A stretch of 64,000 nt of DNA from Isoperla grammatica (lineage: Eukaryota > Arthropoda > Insecta > Plecoptera > Perlodidae), in NCBI GenBank assembly GCA_945910005.1, contig OX246741.1, forward strand, positions 3,493,946-3,557,945, given 5' to 3'. Within the stretch, counting starts at the first letter, position 1, and every line of letters starts with the position of its first letter. Of this stretch, positions 51,751-63,054 are shown piece by piece. Under the pieces are notes generated by a model. It searched no databases, was not told the DNA's origin, and was given only the letters and a program-made list of their open reading frames with translations. A program made the position numbers and the translations under genes.

Positions 51751-51940
51751 GGGCTGGTCCACACAGATTTTTAAGACATACGATTTAAGGTTTAACGCGT
51801 AGTCGTAAAGTTGGATCATAGGAAACACGTACTGGCGTTCACACAAAGTTTTAGTTTTAAGACGTTGTTTTCATTGTTGTTTTTAAAACAACGTCTTAAA
51901 ACCCTATGCATTATGTCTTAAAAATCTGTGTGGACCAGCC
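51751..51940. mobile_element. 190-bp MITE with 3-4-bp target duplication
   Basis: The terminal inverted repeats GGCTGGTCCACACAGATTTT then TAAGACA are perfect on both ends. Flanks are TAA (or TAAG) at 51748 and 51941. A 3-bp TAA duplication would fit PIF/Harbinger. A second inner palindrome (TTTTAAGACGTTGTTTT with its complement) lies at about 51855-51900. There is no coding potential. Confidence 0.85.
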
Positions 51941-52092
51941 TAAGGCCTGGGGGGTTATTCCTGTAAGTTGAAGTGTTTTCCACGCGGTCCGCCACAGCAA
52001 TCAGCCAATAGCAAGAGTGATAATCACGTAGATATCACTGAGTATTGTCACCGCGAGACAACTTTCAGGAATAGCCCCCCTGTTCCTACATT

Positions 52093-52346
52093 GCTACGGT
52101 ACCAACTGTGCCACGACCAACTCTGTGCTAGACCCAAGTGCGACCTGTTTCAACTCTGCCACTTCCCAACTATTTTTCGTGGCAATAGATTAGGTTATAG
52201 GTTTAAACAATTGGTCGTGGCATAGTTGAGAACGTGGCTGAGTTGGGAAGGGACTCAGCTCACTTGGGTCTGTGGCAGAGTTGAACGGGTCACAGGAGGG
52301 AAGTGGCAGAGTTGGGAACTGTCATAGGTAAACGTGACAGAGTTGG
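52093..52346. mobile_element. Inverted-repeat element built from CCAACTCTGCCAC units
   Basis: The ends GGTACCAACTGTGCCACG and, on the minus strand, GTACCAACTCTGTCACG are inverted. Inside, the 13-mer CCAACTCTGCCAC and variants recur several times in each arm in mirrored orientation, together with ACCCAAGTG. A 33-bp related piece at about 51715-51747 borders the MITE at 51751. No coding frame is visible. Confidence 0.7.
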
Positions 52347-55149
52347 TACGTACTAAGTACGTTAGTACCCGCCGAAGCCCATGTACGCACGTAGGCCTAC
52401 TAAGTACGCACGTAGGCCCGCTGACACTAATCCCAACTTGGTATTCCCGCTAGTTCTCCCCGCGTCGCATCTGATACGGCAAGGTCGAGTTTCCAAGATC
52501 TGTGCAAATGACGCGAGATGTAGATGGCGAACGTGAGTGGCATTCACTGTGGCAACCAAGTGGCAATCAGATGATGGCTTTGATTACAAATGATCGCTGC
52601 CTCGCAGATAACTGGTGCGTGTGCGGGTTGCGCTACTCGCCGCTGTACACGCGTGTTCTCGTGTTGAGCGAAGAGAGACGTGAGAGACCAATTTGATGAT
52701 GATTTTGGGCCTTCCGTCTCATATCCCGGCAACTATGCTAATTGAGACGATGAGTGGCTCATCTACATCCACGTCCGAGCCAGGATTCGAACCTAGAACG
52801 CCGGCTTGAGAACAATTTATCAAATTTCCTACAATAAACTAGAACCCAACACATTTACGTTTAGGTCGCACTAAAAGGGTTTGTCACGTTTGTTTCTTAT
52901 TAAAAAAACACCCACAATTATGTTTAAAACAACTACGCATGGTTACTCAACAAAGAAACCAGCCTGTATGATTGCCAATATTATGAATAAAGAATAACCC
53001 GTTTGTTTACCGTTTAACAAAATAATGTTAAAAGAATTGCATAGGAGTACTAGATAAAAATAATACTCTTTTCTCAGACTCCAATCAATGCACAGAAACA
53101 TGATGTTAGTAAAGTATAATCATGTTTATCATCAAGGATGCGATATTCCTGGCCACGGCTTTCTGCTCCACGACCTGTGTACGACCGTAATGGATGCGAC
53201 AGTGTTGTAGAAACTCTCTCTAGCCAGCGCGTCTGGGGGCGACGTCGATGACACAGCATGCATTACGCGCGTACATTACGACGGTAGCGGAACACTCTGA
53301 ATAGCTCGGGTGAAGTGAACGAATAGAAAATAACGCCGAGAACAAAGCTGTATACCGCCAACGCGAACCTCGACGACCAATGTAAGTTTCGTAATAAAGA
53401 ACAAACTTTCTTCCTAGAGGGCTGAGAAAGACACACAACCCACAGCAGCGCAAGAGAGATCAATGAAACATATATACAAAACAAGATAGAATGCAATAAA
53501 TAGAAGTAGTACTGAAGATTCTGTATTTATTATGAAGACAAGGAAAGACCACAAGAGATACATGGGACTCGAACCCCCCTCAGTTGGTTAAAACCTATGA
53601 ATGATGTTGTATCTCGATCGGGAAAGACTTCCGATACCTACTTGAGCGCCCCTCGCAGCATCGCGAATCTGTTGAAATGGCGTCTGCACTTTGCACGGCT
53701 CAATGTAGCACTTGACTATAACATGGACGGATGTCAATGAGACGGACATGTTCCTAACCTAACTCGTCTAGAAACCGCGGCCCTTTCATCATCAGTCAGT
53801 CCAACAAGCCATGCTAGAGACCTGACTGCAGCCGCTTATACGGACTGTTACTGCATCAGTAATCTAGACGCTCGGTTACATGCATAGGATCAATCTGCAT
53901 GACGCGTTACAGTATTACAGTACTATAATAGTTCACACTTCAGAGTAATCCGTTCGTCGAGTAGCGTAAATAAATAAATACGATAGATTATACGTTTTGA
54001 TGGAAAATACAAACTATGCCTTTGTGTAGGAAGCAGTTTCTGATTGCTCAAAAAGCTATATTTATTTTAGCACTGTTCATTAAACGTAAATACAAACTCT
54101 TAGAGGAAACTGAATTCAAAGATGTAAAACATGCTCCACGAAATGTACATAGTTATTCCCAACAGACAAGAGCTTCTAGTTCTACCCCGGGCCCCAGAGT
54201 AGTATAGTCTTCTCTATCAAAGCTAAGCTACAAACAAACAAAGCGAGCGATACATCACGGTGAACAAAATAATTCCGGTTATAAATCGAAAATCGAATCG
54301 CACCAATAAATTCTTCCACTTGAAACAACACAGGCGAGAACCGTTATCATTGAAGGAGCCGTCCTCTAGATTTACAGGAGTAGTGTTAGTTTATTACCAC
54401 GTAGTAACCGTCACTCGCGCAATCCCACGTGCGAGCCAACGGCCGGCCCTAATAAAGTGCTCGCTACACGCCGTCCCACGTGTCCGCCCCACGTGTCCGC
54501 CCGTCTGTCCGCCCGTCTCGTGCCGCCATGGGTAGCCTCGACACCTTGTTTACCGATCAGATCGAAACTTATTTATTTCTGTAACATCCCAGTGTTGTTG
54601 CTCCCTCGCCTCGCCTGCCAAATAGCACATCCGCAACCGCGTTGTGTCTGCCTTGCACTTGGCTAGACTTTCAAGGACTGCACGGCTGTCTGCCTTGCTT
54701 ACTTCATCAATGGGCATGTACATTATACAGCTATCTAATGTACGCGGGGGACGTGTACACGTACACACGTACACGATGCTCGCGTGCTTCTGGTGCTGTA
54801 ACGAGCACGGCCGTAACTGCGCGGGTTGGTAATCCGGGTAAATACTCGGGTAAAAAATCGGGAGTAGATCATTTTGACTTGCTAATATCACCATTAATGT
54901 CACACCAGTCACCAGTATAACAAACGTTATCAAAAAACATGCCTAAAACTCGTTACAACACTCCAATCCCACTAAAAGAATCCAAAAAAAATTCCGGGCC
55001 TATGCGCCCCCGACGCGCATTGACTGGGGGCCTCCCCCCAGACCCTCTATTGTACTTTACCCGATCATACCCGGGTGATTTTTATACCCTAGCTACGGCC
55101 CTGGTAATGAGTATGTTGTACTACTAAAAGTACCCATTACTTACTATGC
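52347..55149. other. Non-coding DNA with tRNA-like relics and a GC-rich patch
   Basis: No exon recognised. Minus-strand B-box-like motifs occur at about 52772-52790 and 53566-53582. A CpG-rich patch at 54425-54545 contains three CACGTG E-boxes and an ATG in a perfect GCCGCCATGG context at 54528, which opens only an 18-codon frame. Confidence 0.4.
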
Positions 55150-55215
55150 TACCTCGGGTTCGGGAGGTTACGGTTTGTATCCCCGCCACTGGAAAATCTG
55201 ACTGATAGTTGTTCA
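55150..55215 (+). mobile_element. tRNA-derived SINE head (family T, copy 2)
   Basis: GGTTACGGTTTGTATCCCCG (degenerate B box) is followed by CCACTGGAAAATCTGACT, the same order as at 28645-28720 and 58030-58135. Confidence 0.35.
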
Positions 55216-58029
55216 ACGGATGCTTAAAAACAGTTACCATTTAAACGAAGGTCTGGCTACTCTGTGTTTCCTTGAAATCATCGTATTACTCTCAAGTGTA
55301 AATAATACAATAAGAACAATGTAGACTAGGCAGAACGGAAATATTATTTACATTTCTTTGAGCGAAACATGACATCCCCAACAAAACAACCTCCCGCCGA
55401 GTCTGTATTATATTTGCATTGTTCTTGCATGCCCTCCTCCCATTGGGTACAGGACTGAGCCGTACGGAATCAAAGCAGAATTCAAATCCCGCTTGCACGA
55501 GGCATGGATATTTGCCACAGCCCTTCAGCCTCCTTACCCGCTCATAGTTTCCAAAAAGTGAAATAAAAATGCACTTCACTGAACACATTCGGATCAATTA
55601 AGAGCCTCTTAATGCAGCGGTGGTATTTAGGATTCATTATCATTAGATTATCATTGTGACCCGAACATAAAGACGTAAAAATAAGAAACACCATCGCTTA
55701 AATTAACATTATCACAACCGAGAAAGACGCCCCTAGCTCTATTTATAGAATGAAGAAAATGGAAAAGAGAATCTAACAGGATAGCTGGGAATTTAATTTA
55801 GAAGCGCTATAAGAAATTACCTCGCATTTATATTGGATTGCGGGACAGCCAGTTAAGATCGCAATCATTGAAGTTAACTTCCTTAGGGTGTAAGAGCTAA
55901 CGAAGACTTGGAGACTTTTTTAAATTTAAGAGAGCAACTGTGGGGTGAAGTGATGTGGAGACAGAATGCTACAGGTGAATCAACCAACCCACATTGCTCA
56001 GAAATCTGTTCCAGCGTCGGTCGATACAAACAAGTTAATTTTTGTTGTAACTCTATTCTCTCAATGGAAATAAGGCATTTAGTATAATCATTACTACAGC
56101 AATGGCTTATGAAATAATTTCAGTGTTGCGTTTTCATAGCTTACCCCTAATCAAACAAGTGTTTTTTTCATCATGTGTTCAAATAATGACTATTAAACGT
56201 AATTGAAATTAATTTTATTGAACATTTGAGAATCAATTTAACATTTTACCGCACGATATCAAACTGAAACTCTATCATTTCGATTGGAAAGCCATCGCTA
56301 AAACAAGAACCGACGAACGATAGTGAATGAAAACACAGAAAGCGCAAACCGGGAGCGGGTTAGGTCGTTGAAAGTGATCATCACTTGGACAACACTGAGG
56401 TCGCGTCATTTAATTAACTCTGTTTAAGTAAAGTACAGCGTCGAGTCTAGACAGTCCGGGCAACCCTTTAACTCAACAACCCTTGACCATTTGCAACTTG
56501 TCGAACAACCGTGGTGGGGCGGGACACAAGCGGAGTGTTATTTCTACCCCCGGAATCTAATTACATTTATTCCAAGTTTTAATAGGGTACAATTTCTACA
56601 CAAAGCTCTACGCGAGAGACAATTAATGAGACAATTCGTTTTGGACGGCAACGTTAAGAAAAATACCCCCGTTGGCGGAAAACTGCAAATTTTCTTTAAC
56701 GCTCGTTGTCCCACCACCCAGTAACAACCACTAACGTGCTGGTAGTGGTAAAATACTGCACAATGGTTTGCACGTAGTATACCGCAAACTGCGGTTTTTA
56801 TACATAATCTAATACGCCATTAAAAAAGAACATTCGGTTAGAGTTGCGCACATGGTCCTCTCACCACAATAGTGTTCCCCACAATGAATAGAAAAGCAAA
56901 GCAAGTTCCACCCGTCTTCGGCAACGGTCCCAACGAGAAATGAATGCAAATAACGTTATGGAGTGGGGGGGCTCTGGCTGAGGGACATTTCCCCAGGCTG
57001 TAAGATACAACCTTAGTGTTGTGGGTGTGGGTTCGTTTCGTGATCTTTTGGAATCTGATGAAATTATCAACGCTTGCTACAGAAAAAATGTTATGTCTAG
57101 AAAAGTGAATGAAATGCAATAATAGGCCTACTCTCTTCAGGGTGATAATCATAATACTACTCATAAACCACGTGGATTAAATGGGGGATATGGCAGTCCG
57201 TAGCATGACTTCCTCCGCCCCCTCCCAAAGGTACTTAGAAGACAGGTCGAGGTAGAACGAAAACAGCTTGAAACACAACCCCGACTGGGAAATCAACCCG
57301 GGTCTCTCACTTGCCGCCTTGACAGCTGTAGGGGTGACATTGTTGTATCTGGTTTGTGTACATTATAAACGTCTGAATGTGTGGGTGTTCTAGCTTCTAA
57401 TGGGATTGCGAGACCACGTTTTGGAAATTACAATTTGTCATTTTATTCTCGTAGCGTAGGGACGAAGGTAAGGGATATGTATTATTAATCCACGTAGTAA
57501 ATCGTCTTCAAAAGTGATACGTTGGGGTGCACAGGACCCTCTTACCTCGCCCCCCCAACCCCCTCCCTTCCACCTCCGCCCCAACTATACTACGCGTGTA
57601 GTGTACTAATATAGTAAAGCTACTCCCCCACGAAAATTGTTTTGATCTCATCTTACAACTTCTACAGAAAAGCTATATAGACCACTATTGTTCTCTCCGC
57701 CGTTTCTTTGCCGCACACGACACAATAACAGACAGATCTCGCGGTACCCCTCTCTCTACGTCACCGCAAACCTACGTGTGCCCCCCCCCCCCCTCACATC
57801 GGTCCGGATGCACACGTGGACGACAACGTGCTGCGTCTCTCCCCCCCCCCCCCCCACCTGAATGTCATGTCAGTCAGGAACCACGTCTGTCTCAGATTTC
57901 CGGCCTACTTGGAAAAAACTTCCTCCCCCGCCCCAAACCACCACTCGAAAGAACGAAGCACTTGACAAAACGATTTACGTTTCACGTCCTGACCCTGTTC
58001 CAACCTAAACGCATTCGACTCTACCTCTT
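55216..58029. other. Non-coding DNA with C homopolymers
   Basis: No gene recognised. It contains (C)13 at 57781-57793 and (C)15 at 57841-57855, 47 bp apart. The Pro-rich plus frame at 57776-58111 is caused by these tracts. Confidence 0.45.
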
Positions 58030-58135
58030 GGTTTGTAACCCACACAACTGTAGAGACGCTATAGCACGCGGACCTCAGACACTGCTGCTTGGTGGTACCG
58101 GGTTCGACTGACGATTCCCACCGTCGGCAATTCTG
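58030..58135 (+). mobile_element. tRNA-derived SINE head (family T, copy 3)
   Basis: An A-box-like TATAGCACGCGGAC at about 58059 is followed by CCGGGTTCGACTGACGATTC, a B box split by a short insertion, then CCACCGTCGGCAATTCTGACT. This is the best preserved copy of the family. It is not a functional tRNA gene. Confidence 0.4.
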
Positions 58136-58862
58136 ACTGTAAACCTTCCCCACGTGTTTTCTCGCACAGACGATAACACTACATAATCAAAACTTTAGCA
58201 AGTAGTTTAAATTATTAAATTTTACCGTATGGTACTACGAAGACATTCCAGTCACCAGTATCGATATATCCTACTATTTCATGGTTATTGTGCAAATTAG
58301 TCTTCGTACAACGTACATCACGCCAAGTACGCCCACTATCGTGCAACGTGTAGGTGACAACGATTTACTAAATCTCCACTAACTCCTACTATAACCGTGA
58401 ATACAAGTTTAGCATGATATGAAGAGTCACTCAGTGCAAAATAACATGGATGAAAACGTTCTCTGTTAGTTTAGAGATGAGAAGACAAGACATCCTTCTA
58501 TCACCAGGATGGTGGGAACTAGACGATAGAGAGGTTGATGAATCAAACCAGTCACTAATGGCTGCCGTGCGTGTTTCTCCCGCACATGTGTTACCAAACA
58601 AACACATCGACAGACAGAGACATGGCTGGCTGTGTTACTATTGCCGCCTATCGTTACACATGAGCGCTGGTCGGGCAAGACAGAGGGGTTCTCATTTATA
58701 ACACTCTACACACAGAACCGTGCTACAAAAGTAGACACACTGGTACTATTTTAAATTTCACTACAATTAGCTAACATTTTGGCGGGAAGAATTGCTACCC
58801 ATCATGTCCAATGAAAGACGCAGAAATATAGTCATATATCCTCAATCGAAGCTACCCAAACG

Positions 58863-59054
58863 GGGACTTGGGGTAAAATGCATAGTCGCTCCTCACGTGC
58901 TCCTCATCTCAACCTTTTCTCAGACTTGCCCAACCACCAATCACAGAGCAGCATTGCCATGTGGACTGCTCTGTGATTGGTGGTTGGGCGAGTCTGAGAA
59001 AAGGCTGAGTTGAGGAGCACGTGAGAAGCGACTATGCATTTGACCCTAAGTCCC
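58863..59054. mobile_element. MITE family D, copy 1 (192-bp palindrome)
   Basis: Arms 58863-58951 and 58966-59054 are close to perfect inverted repeats around a 14-bp spacer (CATTGCCATGTGGA). The sequence runs from GGGACTTRGGGT inward through ATGCATAGTCGCT, CACGTG and CAACCACCAATCACAGAG. A second copy lies at 60747-60925. There is no coding frame. Confidence 0.93.
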
Positions 59055-59292
59055 AACCACAATCATTGTCGGTATCAGGAATCTGGATTGCAATAATACA
59101 AACAAAAAACGGAAATCGTAAAGAAGTTAATTTACACGGTTCTTATGGCGCTGTTCACAATAAAATCGTAATGACGTAATGATTTAGCATGAGAAAGTGT
59201 ACGATTGCGATCCCGATCAAGATCACTTTGCCGACAATTGTGGTTGGGGCTGTGAAGTGAAACTGAATATGAGTTGATCGTGTTACAGCATT

Positions 59293-59375
59293 ATTGCGTG
59301 CGTAAGTCTAGGTATTAGGAGGTCGCCTGACGGGCTCTACCCTAACTACTGTGTTCCAGGTTCGAGTCTCGCCGA
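59293..59375 (+). mobile_element. tRNA-like SINE relic
   Basis: GTTCCAGGTTCGAGTCTCGC at 59352-59371 is a good B box, preceded by a possible A-box region (GGTCGCCTGACGGGCTCTAC). The acceptor and T stems do not pair, so it is not an intact tRNA. Confidence 0.3.
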
Positions 59376-59854
59376 GGGCACAGTTTCGAGATAACTGTCT
59401 CGTAGCGTATACCTTTCAGACACACACTTAGTTCTATCCTGTTCACTGTTTAGCACTCAAGTGTTCAGAAGTCAGGAAGTCGAGTCGACGTGTTCTTTAA
59501 TTATTATTACGCTTAATGAGCTCCGCAAAAAGTCAGACGAACGAACGCCTTCTTAGTCAGTTAAATACGTCCCGACTAGCCTTGAGACATGAGCGTGGTG
59601 CAAGGAAATGACTAGCGCAGATATGTTATGACGGTGGGTGCTCGGTACAGCCAATAGCATTCGAGACACCTTCAAATGGTCTTCAGTCGCAGTCAGTGCA
59701 TCAAAAGATAGGTCAGATCAAACTAATCATTTGTAGTTATTGTCCACCCACTCAGTTACAAGAACTGATTTGCGTATTATTGCCACGCTCGTTGCCTTGA
59801 CAGCTCTAAACTCCACGTTTATATGTATCGAAGTATCGCATCGTCGATATATTT

Positions 59855-59929
59855 AAATCGGGAATCGAACCCCGAGTCTTCTGCATTAGAAGCAAAAAAT
59901 AAAACCGATAGACCAACGAAATATTTACA
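59855..59929 (-). mobile_element. tRNA-like relic on the minus strand
   Basis: Read on the minus strand, TTCGTTGGTCTATCGG (A-box-like), an anticodon arm TTTGC-TTCTAAT-GCAGA, and GGGGTTCGATTCCCG (B box) follow in tRNA order with spacing close to a tRNA. The T stem is out of register by one base and the acceptor stem is poor. It directly borders MITE family C copy 2. Most likely a pseudogene or SINE head. Confidence 0.4.
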
Positions 59930-60086
59930 CCGTTTATACCCACATTACTCGTCAAACTTATTGAATTCAAGGACAAAAAAGCATCAATTAATAGAAGCTG
60001 TTTTTTACCAAACTGTTTCTGATTCGCTTTGTTCTTGAATTCAATAAGTTTGACGAAAGTATTGAGCCGTGTAATGTCGGCATTAT
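59930..60086. mobile_element. MITE family C, copy 2 (inverted relative to copy 1)
   Basis: The right end, GTTTGACGAAAGTATTGAGC then CGTGTAATGTCGGCATTA, corresponds to the left end of 47272-47450. The left end, TATACCCACATTACTCGTCA, corresponds to its right end but lacks about 17 bp of the inverted repeat. The interior is shared in inverted order. Confidence 0.88.
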
Positions 60087-60118
60087 GCAAACGGAAACAT
60101 AGTAGAACAGGTAAAACG

Positions 60119-60334
60119 TTATAAGAACCCAGTAATTGGACTGTACACTGTTCCTTGTCACAACATAAAATTAAAAACGCAATATTTCGAACCCTGATCA
60201 GAGCTCTTCAACAGTGAGTGTGGTTTCGCCTTGCAAGAGCTCTGATCAGGGTTCGAAATATTGCGTTTTTAATTTTATGTTGTGACAATTGCAATTGAAC
60301 AGTGTACAGTCCAATTATTACTAGGTTCTTATAA
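60119..60334. mobile_element. 216-bp palindromic MITE
   Basis: Arms 60119-60208 and 60235-60334 are inverted repeats of 90-100 bp, from TTATAAGAACC(T/C)AGTAAT inward to CCTGATCAGAGCTCTT. The spacer is 26 bp. The arms differ by a few small insertions (CAATTGAA on the right). It lies only about 30 bp from MITE family C copy 2. Confidence 0.92.
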
Positions 60335-60654
60335 AGCATTGTATTACGTGTATTGTGTACGTACGTACTGCGACAGTGTGCGGGCCCAACAACAATGTCT
60401 CCGAAGTGATTGCTAGCATTGTACATTGTACTGTAACTGCAGGTCAGCGTTTGCCGTAATACACGTCATAGACAGAAGATGATGGTGGGGGAAAGTGTAG
60501 AGTAAGGTATTTAGTAAGATGCTCCGTCATTCGTAAATAATAACATGGGAGTTTCCGAATTGTCTTCATAAATTCCGGTGTCGGTCGTCGTCATTCAAGG
60601 AACACTGCCGTCATCTCGATTAGCCGCATTGCACGGCGTGTAGTGACGTCACGC

Positions 60655-60712
60655 AGTAGGAATGCAGGCTTGCACTGCCAGCCAAGGGACGTGGGTTTGA
60701 TTCCGCACATGT
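60655..60712 (+). mobile_element. tRNA-like SINE relic
   Basis: GGC-TTGCACT-GCC resembles an anticodon arm with U33 and a GCA anticodon, and GTGGGTTTGATTCCGCAC a degenerate T arm. The upstream A box is not convincing. A perfect CRE octamer lies just before it at 60644-60651. Confidence 0.3.
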
Positions 60713-60746
60713 TCTGATCCTCCTGGATCCTCATCAACTCACATTC

Positions 60747-60925
60747 TTAGGGTCAAATGCATAGTTGTCCCTCACGTGCTTCTCAACTCAGCCTTTCCTC
60801 AGACTTGTCCAACCACCAATCACAGAGCAGCATTGCCATGTGGACGGCTCTGTGACTGGTGGTTGGACGAGTCTGAGGAAAGGATGAGTTGAGGAGCACG
60901 TGAGGAACAAATATGCATTTGACAC
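60747..60925. mobile_element. MITE family D, copy 2
   Basis: This palindrome of about 179 bp matches 58863-59054 throughout, including the CATTGCCATGTGGA spacer. It begins TTAGGGTCAAATGCATAGTT and ends GCATTTGACAC. The two copies are 1.7 kb apart and clearly the same family. Confidence 0.92.
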
Positions 60926-61631
60926 TTTGTATTTAATAAAAATGTAGATATAATTTCGTTAGAACTAAATCGTAAAAAATAGTTTTCATCAGAGCTGTTG
61001 TTATTTTGCTTAGGCCCTAGCTTACTAATGAAGGAATTAATAATTGAATGGAATAATTTAGACGTAAGCAGTGAGGACTTCAATATTTTATACTTGTTGT
61101 TTAATTAAATTTTTAGGTAGTCCTGACGAAACCACAACTAGTTAAGGTGGAAGGGTATAATAGTAGTCCCACGATAAACACGCACGAAATTAACGTTTTG
61201 TTTTATGTAACGTCTTGAAAACGATGCCCAGTATTGAACAATATTGATAAATGAGCACGATGTGGTTTAGTTACTAATCAGTGGATTAAAAACATTCCAA
61301 ATGTTTATCTTTGTGGGGAAAATAAGTAATGAATAATAATTAATTTAAATTAAACCCTAATAATAATAACCGTAGCGATTCACATTTTTAACATTTTTAA
61401 ACCAGTTATTAGTTCTTACCCAACCACATCGTGCCATTTAAATCCCTATTGAAATACTGTGTACAGCGTTCTCCAGACATCACTTAAAACACGTTGATTT
61501 GGCGCCGTTTTATGGTGAGGCTACCGCAGATATCGAAAAAAATAGTTTATTTCACAGGGTACTTATTATATTTTATACATGTTTATTTAGACACGTTTAT
61601 AGTCAAATTGGTCAATATTGATTCATACAAT
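60926..61631. other. AT-rich non-coding DNA
   Basis: Strongly AT-rich sequence without any recognised exon or repeat boundary. Confidence 0.4.
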
Positions 61632-62073
61632 GTAAGCCAACGGTTTAGCCGTTTCGCATACGAACACCGAAGTTAAGCAACCTCGGGTCTGGTCAGGAGG
61701 AGGGTGGGTGACCGCTCTCCCCGTTGGTTAGAGCAGATTGGAGGGTTTCGTTCTTCACGCCATCTGCTCGGCAGTCCAGGTTAGTGGAGGAACCTCAGGT
61801 CAAAGTTACACGGTCCTTTCGGATGGGACGTAAAGGAAAGCCAATGGTCCACTTGGTATTTTTCGACAGGAGGATCAATCATCAGTGGACAGTGGATAGT
61901 GGACACTGGCCTTTTTTCCAAAATGAATCGGGTCAGGGGGTGGTTAGCCACGAATATTCTTGGGCATAGAATTTGCTTGCAATTTGCAACATCGGCTTGC
62001 CAGGCCTGTCATGTATCTTCTACCACTTCTTATTCGTCTTCTTCTTTCCTACTTCTTCCAATAAAAAAAAATA
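61632..62073 (+). mobile_element. 5S-rRNA-derived SINE (SINE3-like)
   Basis: The head at 61632-61731 resembles 5S rRNA. CACCGAAGTTAAGCAACCTC covers the 5S A box, and GGGTCTGGTCAG then GGTGGGTGACCG covers the intermediate element and C box. These internal promoter parts would recruit RNA polymerase III. The body contains CCTTTCGGATGGGACGTAAA, shared with the truncated copy at 48782, and a TTTTTCGACAGGAGG motif. It ends in a C/T-rich stretch and A9. A target duplication was not clear. Confidence 0.85.
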
Positions 62074-63054
62074 TATGTACAATATAGCTCTATCATCTTA
62101 CTGTTATAGCAAAATGCTACTTCTACTAAATTACACAATTAGTTAGGCATGCACAGTTTAAATATTCAAGCTAGAGGAAAGTGAACGGGTCCAGTGTTCA
62201 CATTAGGAAGGTGTGGGGGGGACCAGACCGGCCATATTCCACTGTCATTACAACTGTAGGGAAAGCGTGAACAAACACTATAGTATGGAGGATGTAAGCA
62301 GTAGTGGGCGTGTTCATATATTAATAACCAGACCAGATGTGAAATGCAACTGATTTCTCCCCGTCCCGTCTTGACCGCCGCATTGTTACATTCTAGCAGC
62401 TAAAACGTCGTGAGGGTAAAATTAAGACGCGTCGCTTACAGCTACGTTGCTGATAACGCGTCGCGATACGTAAAGCGTAGTGTGCACGCGTATATATATC
62501 GCCTTGAACACACGATAGAGCGGAAACATGTGCGTTGTCAGTGCGATAGCTGCTGGCCTGCCAGGTCTCAATAGAAACCCGTTATTCATACCCAAGAAGA
62601 CCTTGCCTCGGGCTAGGCATGTGCGCCGATCGACACAGTAAACCGGAACTTTCAAATCTTTAAACATAATGGCTCGACGGAGAGTGAAACCTTTTGCACG
62701 ACACACATTCTTTAGTTTGGGGTACCGTATTTCTTGTTCTACCTGCCAGTCACTGACAGACACAGCTGTCAAAATGGTAGCACTGCATCGTGTAGCATGG
62801 AAGGGGGCGTACCTCCGAAATTGCTTATTGTAACAAAAACTAGGGCTGTGATGAAATTCATGGACCATGTGGGTGATGATTAGTTTGTCATATAGTATTT
62901 TATGATAAGATATTAACAAATACTTGAAGATAGGACCATTGAAAAATGGCGGTCATGGTCTTGGCAAGGGAATCAATAAAGCTAGGAGTCGGGTGCATGG
63001 GCCTCTCGTAGGCTATGAGACGTGAACAGCCGTAATAATTTGTGGGGCATTTAC
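62074..63054. other. Start of liprin-alpha intron 1, no further exon seen
   Basis: This lies directly downstream of the liprin-alpha splice donor in the gene's direction. A 165-codon minus frame at 62422-62919 has no recognisable domain and would need to be retained intron, so I do not call it a gene. Confidence 0.5.

Noticed and set aside
57776..58111. Proline-rich plus frame
   Set aside because: Generated by two poly-C tracts; no other support.
59855..59929. Functional tRNA gene on the minus strand
   Set aside because: T stem out of register and poor acceptor pairing; the predicted anticodon would be CTA, so a relic is more likely.
61632..61731. Functional 5S rRNA gene
   Set aside because: Only the internal promoter region resembles 5S; the 5' and 3' parts diverge and the segment continues into a SINE body.
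62422..62919. 165-codon minus frame inside liprin-alpha intron 1
   Set aside because: No recognised domain or liprin similarity, and no splice sites placing it in the transcript.
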